This document shows positions 17,843 through 26,330 of a DNA stretch of 64,000 bases, in pieces. The DNA lies in NCBI GenBank assembly GCA_039819095.1, contig JBCBSP010000010.1, positions 25,629-89,628 of the forward strand. Direction: 5' to 3'. The notes below the pieces were generated by a model. It made no database searches. It worked only from the letters and a program-made list of their open reading frames with translations, and was not told the DNA's origin. The number at the start of each line of letters is the position of its first letter. The stretch's first letter is position 1. Source of the stretch: JBCBSP01 sp039819095. GTDB taxonomy: Bacteria > Pseudomonadota > Alphaproteobacteria > Caulobacterales > Maricaulaceae. A program made the position numbers and the translations under genes.

Positions 17843-18597
17843 AGCAGATGCTCAAGTCGGCTGGAAAGTCAGCCGCGTCCGAACTGCTTGAAACCGTGCG
17901 ATTTCTCGGCGGGGTCGCCATTGTCTGGCTGGCGCTGGTGACCTTCGCCTTCGCCGCCTTCCATATTCCGTCCGAGAGCATGCAGCCGAAGCTGCAGGTC
18001 GGTGACCGGGTTCTGGTGACCAAGTTCACCTACGGGTATTCGCGTCACTCCTTACCGCTGGGGCTCGGTTATCTCCTGCCGGAGAGCGTGTCGGGCCGGA
18101 TCCTCGATTTCGGCAAGCCGGCGCGCGGCGATGTCGTGGTGGTGCGCGATCCGGGCCAGCGCCTGAATCTTATCAAGCGCGTCGTCGGTCTTGCCGGTGA
18201 TACGATCGAAGTGCGCGAAGGCCGGCTTTATATCAATGGCGCGGCGACCGTGCGCGAGCCGGTTGATCTGGTGCGATATCGCGACCGTGAGGGCCGCGAG
18301 GTCCAGGTGATGGAGTATAGCGAGACGCTGCCCGGCGGCGCAGTGCATCCGATCTATGAACGTTCAGACCGCGCGCCGCTGGATAATGCTGGCCCATATC
18401 GCGTGCCGCCCGACCATCTGTTCCTGATGGGCGACAACCGGGATGCCTCCGCAGACAGCCGCGTGGCGGCGGGGCTGGGCTATGTGCATATCGATGAAGT
18501 CGTTGGGCGTGCGGAGACGGTCTTGTTCACCTTTGCGCGCTGCCGCGATGAAGAAGGGCTGGAATGCCCCGGATGGCGGGTCTGGCGCGGGCTGTAG
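17839..18597 (+). CDS. lepB: Signal peptidase I (LepB-type)
   Basis: A 252-residue membrane serine protease that cleaves signal peptides on the periplasmic side. One N-terminal TM (about 22-41) is followed by Box B PSESMQP with catalytic S47, Box D NLIKRVVG with general-base K113, and Box E MGDNRDASADSR. Alphaproteobacteria usually carry lepB beside rnc/era; none is here, so this may be a second copy. It is coupled to the UPF0145 gene by an ATGA overlap, an unusual context. Confidence 0.9.
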   Translation: MKQMLKSAGKSAASELLETVRFLGGVAIVWLALVTFAFAAFHIPSESMQPKLQVGDRVLVTKFTYGYSRHSLPLGLGYLLPESVSGRILDFGKPARGDVVVVRDPGQRLNLIKRVVGLAGDTIEVREGRLYINGAATVREPVDLVRYRDREGREVQVMEYSETLPGGAVHPIYERSDRAPLDNAGPYRVPPDHLFLMGDNRDASADSRVAAGLGYVHIDEVVGRAETVLFTFARCRDEEGLECPGWRVWRGL

Positions 18598-18644
18598 CGC
18601 CGCACTAGTTTCGCCTGCAATGACAAATCGCGGGAGGACGCGCC

Positions 18645-19529
18645 ATGAGCCTTAAGAACAAATCTGTCTTCATCACCGGCGCCAGCCGCGGAATCGGCGA
18701 GGCGATCGCGGTGCGTTTCGCCCGCGATGGCGCGAAGGTGGCCATTGCCGCCAAGACCGACCAGCCGCATCCGAAACTGCCCGGCACCATCCACACCGCT
18801 GCAGAAGCGGTGCGTGAAGCCGGCGGCGAGGCCCTGCCTCTTGTGTGCGATATCCGCGATGAGACCGCCGTTGAAGATGCGGTCACGAAAACGGTGGATG
18901 CGTTTGGCGGCATCGATATCGTGGTGAACAACGCTTCGGCCATCTTCCCGATGCCGACCGCCCAGACCCCGATGAAGCGCTGGGATCTGATGCATCAGGT
19001 CAATGCGCGCGGCACCTATCTGGTGACCCAGAAATGCCTGCCGCACCTTATGCAGTCGGACAATCCGCATATTCTGGCTTTGTCGCCGCCGCTGGACATG
19101 AAGGTGAAGTGGTTCGCGCCTCACGTGGCCTACACCAGCGCGAAATACGGCATGAGCCTGTGCATTCTCGGCTGGTCCGGCGAGTTTGCCGGTCGCATCG
19201 GCGCCAATGCGATCTGGCCGCGCACCGCGATCGCGACCGCCGCCATCGCCAACGTGCTGGCCAATGAGGATGCGTTCAGGCAATGCAGAAAGCCAGAGAT
19301 TCTGTCGGAGACCGCCTATCGCGTTGTGACCAAGCCGGCGGCGGATTTCACCGGCAATTTCATCATCGACGACACCTTCCTCACCGCAGAGGGCGTAACC
19401 GATCTCGATCAATACGCGGTCGATCCGAGCGTGGAACTCCTGCCGGACTTCTTCGTGCCGGACGAGATCGAGGCTCCCGACGGCGTGAATATCATGGATA
19501 TACAGCTGGGCGCGGCTTCAGCAGATTAG
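18645..19529 (+). CDS. Short-chain dehydrogenase/reductase (HSDL2-like)
   Basis: A 294-residue SDR. The NAD(P) loop is TGASRGIG near the N-terminus, NNAS follows strand 4, and YTSAK supplies the catalytic Tyr and Lys. The characteristic KTDQPHPKLPGTIHTAAE loop and length match the HSDL2-type SDR group seen in bacteria and mitochondria, here without the SCP2 domain. The substrate is unknown; a fatty-acyl or steroid alcohol is a guess. GGGAGG lies upstream of the ATG. Confidence 0.88.
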   Translation: MSLKNKSVFITGASRGIGEAIAVRFARDGAKVAIAAKTDQPHPKLPGTIHTAAEAVREAGGEALPLVCDIRDETAVEDAVTKTVDAFGGIDIVVNNASAIFPMPTAQTPMKRWDLMHQVNARGTYLVTQKCLPHLMQSDNPHILALSPPLDMKVKWFAPHVAYTSAKYGMSLCILGWSGEFAGRIGANAIWPRTAIATAAIANVLANEDAFRQCRKPEILSETAYRVVTKPAADFTGNFIIDDTFLTAEGVTDLDQYAVDPSVELLPDFFVPDEIEAPDGVNIMDIQLGAASAD

Positions 19530-19545
19530 GCGCGGTCGACAGACC

Positions 19546-20466
19546 ATGAAGCTCATCGCCTTCACCGCCGAAGCCGGGTTTGATCATCACCCGCCGGACG
19601 GCCACCCGGAGCGGCTGGAGCGTTTGCACGCGGTCCACCGTGCGCTTGAAGCCGAGGCGGCGGCCCAGCGGCCCGCCTCTCTCGCTACGTCTGAGCAGCT
19701 GGCCCGCTTTCATGACACGGCGCATATCGATGCGGTCTTTGCGGCGAGCCCAGAACAAGGCGAAACGCCGCTCGACGCTGACACCTGGATGAGCGCAGGC
19801 AGTCTTGAAGCGGCGCTGCACGCGGCCGGCGGCGGCGTTGATGCGGTGGACGCGGTCATGGCTGGTGAGGCGGAAGCAGCTTTCGTCGCCTGTCGTCCGC
19901 CCGGCCACCATGCCGAACCGGATCGGGCGATGGGCTTCTGCCTGTTTAACACGGTGGGGGTAGCGGCCATGCACGCGCTGGAGGCTCATGGCATGGCTAA
20001 GGTCATGGTGGTCGACATCGATGTTCATCACGGCAACGGCACGCAGGCGCTGGCCGAGATTGAACCGAGACTGGTGTTTGCTTCGATCCATCAGGGGTGG
20101 ATCTATCCCGGGACCGGCGCAGCCCATGAGACAGGCCGGACTGGCAACATCTTAAACGTCCCGCTGCCGGCCGGCACAGATGGGCGAAGGTGGCGCGAAG
20201 CGATGGAGCAATGGGTTCTGCCGCGTATCGAAGCTGAAGCGCCGGACCTGCTTCTGGTTTCGGTCGGATTTGACGCGCACCGGGCCGATCCGCTCGCCGG
20301 GCTGGCCCTGGATGAGAGCGATTATGCCTGGGCGGGCGCGGTCCTGGGCGCGCGCGCCAGATCGGTCGCGAATTCCCGGCTTGTCTGCGTGCTGGAGGGC
20401 GGGTACGACTGCGCCGCGCTTGAGGGCTCGACACGAGCCTTTTGGCGTGCGCTGGCGGATGCTTGA
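19546..20466 (+). CDS. Histone deacetylase-like amidohydrolase (class II HDAC/AcuC family)
   Basis: A 306-residue zinc amidohydrolase of the HDAC superfamily. Visible motifs are RPPGHHAEPDRAMGFC (the tandem active-site His), VVDIDVHHGNGTQ (Asp/His zinc ligands), VSVGFDAHRADPL (second Asp ligand) and LEGGYD. Bacterial members deacetylate polyamines or small acetylated amides or proteins. It precedes the xseB-ispA-dxs-tlyA block; an HDAC gene beside xseB is a recurring arrangement in alphaproteobacteria. Confidence 0.92.
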   Translation: MKLIAFTAEAGFDHHPPDGHPERLERLHAVHRALEAEAAAQRPASLATSEQLARFHDTAHIDAVFAASPEQGETPLDADTWMSAGSLEAALHAAGGGVDAVDAVMAGEAEAAFVACRPPGHHAEPDRAMGFCLFNTVGVAAMHALEAHGMAKVMVVDIDVHHGNGTQALAEIEPRLVFASIHQGWIYPGTGAAHETGRTGNILNVPLPAGTDGRRWREAMEQWVLPRIEAEAPDLLLVSVGFDAHRADPLAGLALDESDYAWAGAVLGARARSVANSRLVCVLEGGYDCAALEGSTRAFWRALADA

Positions 20467-20534
20467 GCTTCTGGGGAGGCGGCCGCGAGCGCAGCGCGAC
20501 TTCCTCCTTTCCCGGAGTAAACCCGACCGGGTCC

Positions 20535-21131
20535 ATGCACGACGACGACGACCGGCCCCTGACGCCGGGCTCCATCACCATCGCCCGACACGGCGAGCCG
20601 GACGCGGATCGCACGATCCGCATGGATTGGCGCGGCTATGAACGCTGGTGGGCCGCTTATGACGAGGCGGGTCTGAAGCCCGGCCAGAACGCGCCGGAAG
20701 ATCTGGTTGAGCAGGCTGACGGGGCTGTGACCGTCTTCTCTTCGACCCTGCCGCGCGCGCGCGAAACTGCTCAGAGCGCGGCGCCGGAGCGTGTGCTTGA
20801 GATAGAAGCCGTGTTTGTTGAGGCGGCCTTGCCGCCGCCGCCGATTCCCGGTCGTTTCAAGTCGCGCACCTGGGGCGTCTTTGCGCGCTGCTGCTGGTGG
20901 CTGGGTATGGCGCGCGGGCGCGAGACCCGCCAGGAAGCCGAAGCGCGCGCCGAGCGTGCGGCTGACCGCATCGTTGAAGCTGCGGCGAACGGGCCCGTGA
21001 TTTTGTTTGCGCATGGCTGGTTCAACCGGATGCTTCGCCCGGCTTTGAAACGGCGCGGCTATGCGTGCGTGCGTGATGGCGGCGACTGGTACTGGTCCTG
21101 GCGCCGCTTTGAACACAGGTCGTGCGGTTGA
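20535..21131 (+). CDS. Histidine phosphatase family protein
   Basis: A 198-residue protein of the phosphoglycerate mutase-like superfamily. The phosphorylated His is in ITIARHGEP, an Arg in STLPRARETAQ and the second His in ILFAHGWFNR. The normal RHG core is present, but the loop between is shortened. The ATG at 20535 starts an acidic HDDDD stretch; an earlier in-frame ATG at 20442 overlaps the HDAC gene and adds an atypical extension. Substrate unknown. Confidence 0.8.
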   Translation: MHDDDDRPLTPGSITIARHGEPDADRTIRMDWRGYERWWAAYDEAGLKPGQNAPEDLVEQADGAVTVFSSTLPRARETAQSAAPERVLEIEAVFVEAALPPPPIPGRFKSRTWGVFARCCWWLGMARGRETRQEAEARAERAADRIVEAAANGPVILFAHGWFNRMLRPALKRRGYACVRDGGDWYWSWRRFEHRSCG

Positions 21132-21197
21132 TCGCGCGCCGGATGCGGTCTTTTCTGAGTGCGAGACTGAGCCGGCAAACCAACAAGGAAACTTTCC

Positions 21198-21470
21198 ATG
21201 AGCGATGTGTCCGCGAACGCCGCCGGGTCCGATCCGTCCGTCGCCGTGCTGAGCTTTGAGGCGGCTCTGGCCGAGCTGGAAGCGATTGTTGCGCGACTGG
21301 AGCGCGGCGAGGTGGAGCTGGATGAAGCGATCAGCATTTATGAGCGCGGCGCGGCGCTGCGCGCTCATTGCGAATCCAAGCTGAAGGACGCTGAGTTGAA
21401 GGTTGAGAAGATCGTGTTGGGGCCTGATGGCGCGCCGCGCCTGGAGCCTGCCGAGTTCGGTGACTCGTGA
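21198..21470 (+). CDS. xseB: Exodeoxyribonuclease VII small subunit
   Basis: A 90-residue helical protein with the XseB core: SFEAALAELEAIVARLERG, then ELDEAISIYERGAALRAHC and a final KLKDAELKVEKI. It associates with XseA to degrade single-stranded DNA. AAGGA lies before the ATG. It heads the xseB-csaA-ispA-dxs-tlyA cluster; the large subunit gene is not in the window. Confidence 0.93.
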   Translation: MSDVSANAAGSDPSVAVLSFEAALAELEAIVARLERGEVELDEAISIYERGAALRAHCESKLKDAELKVEKIVLGPDGAPRLEPAEFGDS

Positions 21471-21829
21471 TGCGCCCTGACGCGCCGGTCCGCGGCGAGA
21501 TTTCGCCGGACATGTTTTTCCAGGCGGATTTGAGGCTGGGGACTGTTGTGCGCGCGGAGGCGTTTCCAGAAGCGCGCCGGCCAGCCTACAAGCTCTGGAT
21601 CGACTTCGGCCCCGGCGTAGGTGAGCGTAAGAGCTCTGCGCAGATTACCGAGGCCTATGCGCTCGAGGATCTTCCGGGTCGACGCGTGATCGCTGTGGTG
21701 AATTTCCCGCCGCGCCAGATTGGTCCCTTCCGTTCAGAGGTCCTGGTGCTCGGGGTGCACGATGAGAGCGGTGCGGTGCGGCTTCTCTCGCTCGACGGTG
21801 ATGCGCCGAACGGCGCTGCGGTAAGCTAA
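21470..21829 (+). CDS. csaA: tRNA-binding domain protein CsaA
   Basis: A 119-residue protein consisting of a single OB-fold tRNA-binding domain like that at the N-terminus of bacterial MetRS-beta/PheRS-beta. Family features are FFQADLRLGTVVRAEAFPEARRPAYKL, then GERKSSAQIT and VVNFPPRQIGPFRSEVLVLG. CsaA has been described as a chaperone-like, secretion-associated protein; the cellular role is unsettled. The ATG overlaps the xseB stop by 1 nt. Confidence 0.9.
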   Translation: MRPDAPVRGEISPDMFFQADLRLGTVVRAEAFPEARRPAYKLWIDFGPGVGERKSSAQITEAYALEDLPGRRVIAVVNFPPRQIGPFRSEVLVLGVHDESGAVRLLSLDGDAPNGAAVS

Positions 21830-21844
21830 GGCGGAGGCCGGTTG

Positions 21845-22741
21845 ATGGGCTCGCACGACTTTCCCGAGCTGCTGACTGAAACCGCGGATCGAGTCACGGT
21901 CGCGCTGGATGCGCTTCTTCCTCGATCCAGCGGGCCTGAGGCGCGGCTTATTTCTGCCATGCGCTATGCTGCGCTGGGGCCGGGAAAGCGCATGCGGCCA
22001 TTTCTGACGCTCTCGTCTGCGGCCATGCTCGGCGCTAGCGAGCGCAGCGCGCTTCGCCTGGCGTGCGCGCTGGAGTGCGTTCACGCTTATTCGCTGATCC
22101 ATGATGATCTGCCGTGCATGGATAATGATGATATGCGCCGCGGCCGTCCAACTGTTCACATCGAATACGATGAGGCGACCGCCGTGCTCGCCGGGGATGC
22201 TCTGCAGTCGATCGCGTTCGAGATTCTGGCAGCGCCGGAGACCCATGATTCCGGAGAAGTCCGCGCCGAGCTCGTGCGCGCACTTGCGCTTGCGGCGGGC
22301 GCGCGCGGCATGGCGGGCGGACAGATGATCGACATGGCCGCCCCGGATGAGGAGCGCAATCATATCGGCGTCATCACCCGCCTGCAGCGGATGAAAACCG
22401 GCGCCTTGATCGCCTATGCCGTTGAAGCGCCCGGCTATCTTGTCGGTGCAGGTGATGACGTTACTAAAGCGCTTGAGGGTTACGCTCACGATCTTGGGTT
22501 GGTCTATCAGATCGTTGATGACCTTCTGGATGTCGAAGGCGATGCGAGCCTGACCGGCAAGGCGGTCGGCAAGGATGACGGCCAAGGAAAAGCCACCTTT
22601 GTCTCGATCCTTGGCGTCGACGGCGCGCGTGAGCGTGCGCGCCATCTGGCCGATCAGGCCAAGGCGCACCTGTCCGTGTTCGGCGAGTCCGCCGCGCCGC
22701 TGAATGCGGCGGTGGATTTCGTCTTGGACCGCAAGGCCTAG
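21845..22741 (+). CDS. ispA: (2E,6E)-farnesyl diphosphate synthase
   Basis: A 298-residue class I prenyltransferase that condenses IPP with DMAPP and GPP to make FPP. The first aspartate-rich motif reads HDDLPCMDNDDMRRG, followed by RGRPTVH, and the second reads YQIVDDLLDVEGD. GGAGG precedes the ATG at 21845. It lies next to dxs, so supply of the C5 units and their condensation are encoded together. Confidence 0.94.
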   Translation: MGSHDFPELLTETADRVTVALDALLPRSSGPEARLISAMRYAALGPGKRMRPFLTLSSAAMLGASERSALRLACALECVHAYSLIHDDLPCMDNDDMRRGRPTVHIEYDEATAVLAGDALQSIAFEILAAPETHDSGEVRAELVRALALAAGARGMAGGQMIDMAAPDEERNHIGVITRLQRMKTGALIAYAVEAPGYLVGAGDDVTKALEGYAHDLGLVYQIVDDLLDVEGDASLTGKAVGKDDGQGKATFVSILGVDGARERARHLADQAKAHLSVFGESAAPLNAAVDFVLDRKA

Positions 22742-22780
22742 GCGCTCTAGTTTCTGTCTTGCTCTTAACAAGGATGGCTC

Positions 22781-24679
22781 ATGCCCGACACGCCCCATCT
22801 TGATCGCATCGCGTCGCCGGCCGACCTGAAAGGTCTTGATCTCGACGATTTGCGCGGCGTGGCGGACGATCTGCGCACCGAGACGATTGATGCGGTTTCG
22901 GTTACGGGCGGGCATCTGGGCGCGGGACTTGGCGTTGTGGAGCTGAGTGTTGCGCTGCACCACGTCTTCAATACGCCTGAGGACATCCTGATCTGGGATG
23001 TCGGGCACCAATGCTACCCGCACAAGATCCTGACCGGCCGGCGCGACCGGATTCGCACCCTGCGACAGGGCGGCGGGTTGTCGGGTTTCACAAAGCGCTC
23101 TGAGAGTATTTTTGACCCATTCGGCGCGGCACACGCCTCCACCTCCATCTCCGCTGCGCTCGGCTTTGCTGCAGCACGCGATCTGAAGGGCGGCGACAAT
23201 AATGTTGTCGCGGTGATCGGCGACGGCTCCATGTCGGCCGGCATGGCGTATGAGGCGATGAATAATGCGATGGGCAAGCGCCTCATCGTGATCCTGAACG
23301 ACAATGACATGTCCATCGCACCGCCGGTGGGGGCGATGAGCCATTATCTGGCGCGGCTGGTTTCCTCGCCTGGCTATCGCAATATCCGCAAGTTCGCCAA
23401 AGGCCTGGCCAAGGCGGTTGGTGTGGAGGACGCTGCGCGCAAAGCTGAGGAGTACATGCGCGGCATGGCGGTCGGCGGCACCATGTTCGAGGAGCTGGGC
23501 TTTCGCTATCTCGGTCCCATCGACGGCCATGACCTGAACCAGCTGGTGCCGGTCCTGCGCAATGTGCGCGATGGCGATGACGGCCCGGTGCTGATCCATT
23601 GCGTGACGAAAAAGGGCAAGGGCTACGCGCCGGCCGAAAGCGCGGCTGACAAGTATCATGGCGTCGCCAAGTTCAATGTCGTCACTGGCGAGCAGCAGAA
23701 GAAGAAGGCGGGCGCGCCGAGCTATACCGGCGTCTTCGCCGACAGCCTGATCCGGGAAGCTGAACGCGATGAGCGCATCTGCGCGATCACCGCGGCCATG
23801 CCCGGGGGCACCGGCGTCGACAAGTTCGCAAAAGCATTTCCTGATCGCGCCTGGGATGTCGGCATCGCCGAACAGCATGCCGTGACCTTCGCGGCTGGAT
23901 TGTCGGCAGCCGGGATGAAGCCGTTTGCGGCGATCTACTCCACCTTCCTTCAGCGCGCCTATGACAGCGTGGTCCACGACGTCGCGATCCAGAAGCTGCC
24001 TGTTCGCTTCGCCATCGACCGGGCCGGCCTTGTCGGCGCAGACGGCCAGACCCACGCCGGTTCGTTTGATATCGGCTATCTCGGCATGCTGCCCGGCATG
24101 GTGGTCATGGCCGCTTCTGATGAAGCCGAGCTCGCCGCCATGGTCCGCACCGCGGCGGAGATTGATGATGGTCCGTGCGCCTTCCGTTATCCGCGTGGCG
24201 AGGGAATAGGCGTGGAAATCCCGCATTCGCCCGAACCGCTGGAAATCGGCAAGGGGCGCATCGTGCGCGAAGGGTCTACGGTCGCCATTCTGTCGCTGGG
24301 CGGCCGGTTGCAGGAAGCCTTGAAGGCGGCGGACGATCTCGCCGCACGCGGTCTGTCGACCACAGTGGCCGATGCGCGCTTCGCCAAGCCGCTGGATGAA
24401 GAGATGATGCTGCGCCTGGCGCGTGAGCATGAGGTTCTTCTGACGGTCGAGGAAGGCTCGCGCGGGGGCTTCGGCGCCTTCGTCTTGCACATGCTGGCTG
24501 AACGCGGAGCGCTGGATCAGGGCGTGGCGATCCGCACCCTGACTCTGCCGGACGTGTTCCAGGATCATGACACGCCCTTCGCCATGTATGAGACCGCCGG
24601 TCTGAACGCCCGCCACATCACCGCCGCCGCCCTGGAAACGCTCGGTCGCGCGGAAGAGGCGGCCAAAGCGCTCGCGTGA
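22781..24679 (+). CDS. dxs: 1-deoxy-D-xylulose-5-phosphate synthase
   Basis: A 632-residue TPP-dependent enzyme that starts the MEP isoprenoid pathway from pyruvate and glyceraldehyde-3-phosphate. The TPP/Mg motif begins GDGSMSAGMAYEAMNNA; the pyrimidine-binding glutamate is in DVGIAEQHAVTFAAG; DRAGLVGADGQTHAG is the Dxs signature. Length is normal. AAGGA lies upstream of the start. The last codons overlap the GTG start of tlyA, so the two are coupled. Confidence 0.96.
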   Translation: MPDTPHLDRIASPADLKGLDLDDLRGVADDLRTETIDAVSVTGGHLGAGLGVVELSVALHHVFNTPEDILIWDVGHQCYPHKILTGRRDRIRTLRQGGGLSGFTKRSESIFDPFGAAHASTSISAALGFAAARDLKGGDNNVVAVIGDGSMSAGMAYEAMNNAMGKRLIVILNDNDMSIAPPVGAMSHYLARLVSSPGYRNIRKFAKGLAKAVGVEDAARKAEEYMRGMAVGGTMFEELGFRYLGPIDGHDLNQLVPVLRNVRDGDDGPVLIHCVTKKGKGYAPAESAADKYHGVAKFNVVTGEQQKKKAGAPSYTGVFADSLIREAERDERICAITAAMPGGTGVDKFAKAFPDRAWDVGIAEQHAVTFAAGLSAAGMKPFAAIYSTFLQRAYDSVVHDVAIQKLPVRFAIDRAGLVGADGQTHAGSFDIGYLGMLPGMVVMAASDEAELAAMVRTAAEIDDGPCAFRYPRGEGIGVEIPHSPEPLEIGKGRIVREGSTVAILSLGGRLQEALKAADDLAARGLSTTVADARFAKPLDEEMMLRLAREHEVLLTVEEGSRGGFGAFVLHMLAERGALDQGVAIRTLTLPDVFQDHDTPFAMYETAGLNARHITAAALETLGRAEEAAKALA

Positions 24680-25422
24680 GCGCCAGCCGGCGGCTCGATC
24701 GCCGCCTTCTTGAGCTTGGTCTGTTCGAAACACGCGCCAAGGCGCAGGAAGCGATCGCGGTCGGTGCGGTCACGGTGAATGGCGAACCCGCGCGCAAGGC
24801 GTCTCAATCGGTACCCGTCGATGCGGTGATCAAAGCGCAGCCGGCCCACCCTTATGTCAGTCGCTCGGCGTTGAAGCTGATCGGCGCGCTTGACGCCTTC
24901 AGCATGAATCCCGCCGGCGCGATCTGTCTGGATGTCGGCGCCTCGACCGGCGGCTTTGTGGAGGTGCTGCTGGAGCGCGGCGCGATGCGGGTGTTCGCGG
25001 TCGATGTCGGGCGCGGGCAGTTGCATGAACGGCTTCGGTCTGACGCCCGCGTCGTCTCGCTTGAGGCCACGGATGCACGAAACCTGGACCGGGCCGTCAT
25101 CACCGATCCGGTGACCCTGATCACCTGTGACGCCAGCTTTATCAGCCTTGACAAGGTGCTTCCCGCCGCGCTCGCCCTGGGAGAGCCTGAAGCGCGACTC
25201 ATCGCGCTCTTCAAGCCTCAGTTTGAGGTCGGACGCGCCTTCATCGGCAAGGGCGGCGTCGTCAGCGATGCCGCAGCCATCGAGCGCGCGATGAAAAACG
25301 CCCGCGCCTTTATCGAGGACGCGGGCTTCAAGGTGCAAGGGGTGGTCGAAAGTCCGATCCGGGGCGGTGACGGCAATCAGGAATACCTGATCGCCGCCCT
25401 CAAAATGGTCCCGCCCGCCTAG
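24676..25422 (+). CDS. tlyA: TlyA-family rRNA 2'-O-methyltransferase (S4 + FtsJ-like)
   Basis: A 248-residue protein with an N-terminal S4 RNA-binding domain (LLELGLFETRAKAQEAIAVG, residues about 8-60) and a Rossmann methyltransferase domain starting at CLDVGASTGGF. The family methylates the 2'-OH of C1409 of 16S and, in some species, C1920 of 23S rRNA. The GTG start overlaps the dxs stop by 4 nt. The stop codon overlaps the stop of the convergent glycine-zipper gene. Confidence 0.91.
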   Translation: MSASRRLDRRLLELGLFETRAKAQEAIAVGAVTVNGEPARKASQSVPVDAVIKAQPAHPYVSRSALKLIGALDAFSMNPAGAICLDVGASTGGFVEVLLERGAMRVFAVDVGRGQLHERLRSDARVVSLEATDARNLDRAVITDPVTLITCDASFISLDKVLPAALALGEPEARLIALFKPQFEVGRAFIGKGGVVSDAAAIERAMKNARAFIEDAGFKVQGVVESPIRGGDGNQEYLIAALKMVPPA

Positions 25423-26177
25423 TACTGGTCTGAGGGGCGCCACACGCCGTCAGAACCCTGACACATATACATCTGACCGCTATGGCCGGCATTCATCCAG
25501 CGGCAGGAGCCGCCGGCGGTGTAGACGCGAGCCTGACGTTGCTGTGTGTAACCGTCATTGGAGCCGGCTCTGCGGTCGTCATAATACGGGTCGTAGCTGC
25601 TGGAGCCGATCAGCTCGTCATTGCGACCGTTTTCGTAGCGAACGCCTGAGCGATCAGACTGGCGCCAGTCCTGGTTCTGGTTGCTGCGGTTGTCGTAGTA
25701 CGGGTCGTAGCCGCCCTGCTGGTAGCCGTAATCGCTTTGCCGGCTATAGCCGCGATCGAAATAGCGGTCGCAATTGCTCTGGCCGGCGATGGCGGCCCCG
25801 GCCACGGCGCCGAGGGCGCCCCCAGCGACAACCGCACCGTCATTGCCGGATTCATGATGGCGGTGATGACGTCCGCGGTGCCCGCGGCCGCGATGGCCCC
25901 TCTGGCCGCGATACCCGCGATGGCCGCGGTAGCTGTTGTGACGCACATGACGGCGCTCGCGAGCGCGATCCTGGCGGTCATCGTGAATTTCAGCGCCGAC
26001 CACTGCGCCCAGAATGCCGCCGATAAGCGCGCCGGCGACCTGGCGATTGCGTTGCTGACGCACGCATTCCTCATAGGTCATGGCGCGCGCGTCGTTGTAG
26101 CGGCTTTGGGCCTCTGCGGCGCCGGCGGCGGCGGGGACCATCAAGCTTGCGCTGAGAAGGGCGATAGCGAGTTTCAT
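25419..26177 (-). CDS. Secreted glycine-zipper protein
   Basis: A 252-residue exported protein: signal peptide MKLAIALLSASLMVPAAAGA, then a glycine-zipper segment VAGALIGGILGAVVGAEIH at about residues 48-66, a strongly basic Arg/Gly/His-rich stretch (RGHRGYRGQRGHRG), a second zipper GGALGAVAGAAIAG, and a Tyr/Asp/Gln-rich low-complexity region. The end has a Cys pair in SCRWMNAG...YMCQG. Similar proteins sit in the outer envelope of alphaproteobacteria. It resembles its neighbour (26331-27638) in design and shares an upstream element with it. Confidence 0.8.
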   Translation of the reverse strand: MKLAIALLSASLMVPAAAGAAEAQSRYNDARAMTYEECVRQQRNRQVAGALIGGILGAVVGAEIHDDRQDRARERRHVRHNSYRGHRGYRGQRGHRGRGHRGRHHRHHESGNDGAVVAGGALGAVAGAAIAGQSNCDRYFDRGYSRQSDYGYQQGGYDPYYDNRSNQNQDWRQSDRSGVRYENGRNDELIGSSSYDPYYDDRRAGSNDGYTQQRQARVYTAGGSCRWMNAGHSGQMYMCQGSDGVWRPSDQY

Positions 26178-26201
26178 GGTCGGTGCTCCTTTTCCTGTCA
26201 G

Positions 26202-26220
26202 GCGAGGGGAGGCCCCTCGC
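26202..26220 (-). other. Hairpin in the 5' leader of the glycine-zipper gene
   Basis: An exact 8-bp stem (GCGAGGGG / CCCCTCGC) with an AGG loop lies about 25 nt before the start codon of the 25419-26177 gene. It could influence mRNA stability or initiation; there is no T-tract, so it is not a terminator. Confidence 0.4.
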
Positions 26221-26250
26221 GATCCTGTTCACAAGCATGAACGAGGCCGG

Positions 26251-26267
26251 ATGAGCCTAACATGAAC
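26251..26267 (-). promoter_or_regulatory. Shared 17-bp upstream element, copy 1
   Basis: Plus-strand ATGAGCCTAACATGAAC; it matches 27708-27724 at 15 of 17 positions. It lies 74 bp upstream of the start of the 25419-26177 gene and contains ATGA repeated 11 bp apart, about one helical turn, as in OmpR/PhoB-type sites. The regulator is unknown. Confidence 0.5.
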
Positions 26268-26304
26268 AAAAAAACCCGCGCCGGAGATGAAACTCCGACG
26301 CGGG
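26267..26304 (-). terminator. Rho-independent terminator of the Arg-rich repeat protein gene
   Basis: On the minus strand a 12-bp GC-rich stem (26293-26304 with 26275-26286, one mismatch) closes an ATGAAA/TTTCAT loop and is followed by seven Ts with a further T-rich base run. It lies 27 nt after the stop of the 26331-27638 gene. Confidence 0.9.
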
Positions 26305-26330
26305 CTCATATTGCCGATTAGGAGGTGGGA

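Noticed and set aside
22742..22780. Possible thiamine riboswitch before dxs.
   Set aside because: Only 39 nt lie between ispA and dxs, too short for a TPP aptamer, and no conserved box is seen.
21734..24733. A 999-residue open frame on the minus strand across ispA and dxs.
   Set aside because: Both plus-strand genes are certain enzymes with all catalytic motifs; the antisense frame is a product of GC-rich codon usage and looks like no protein.
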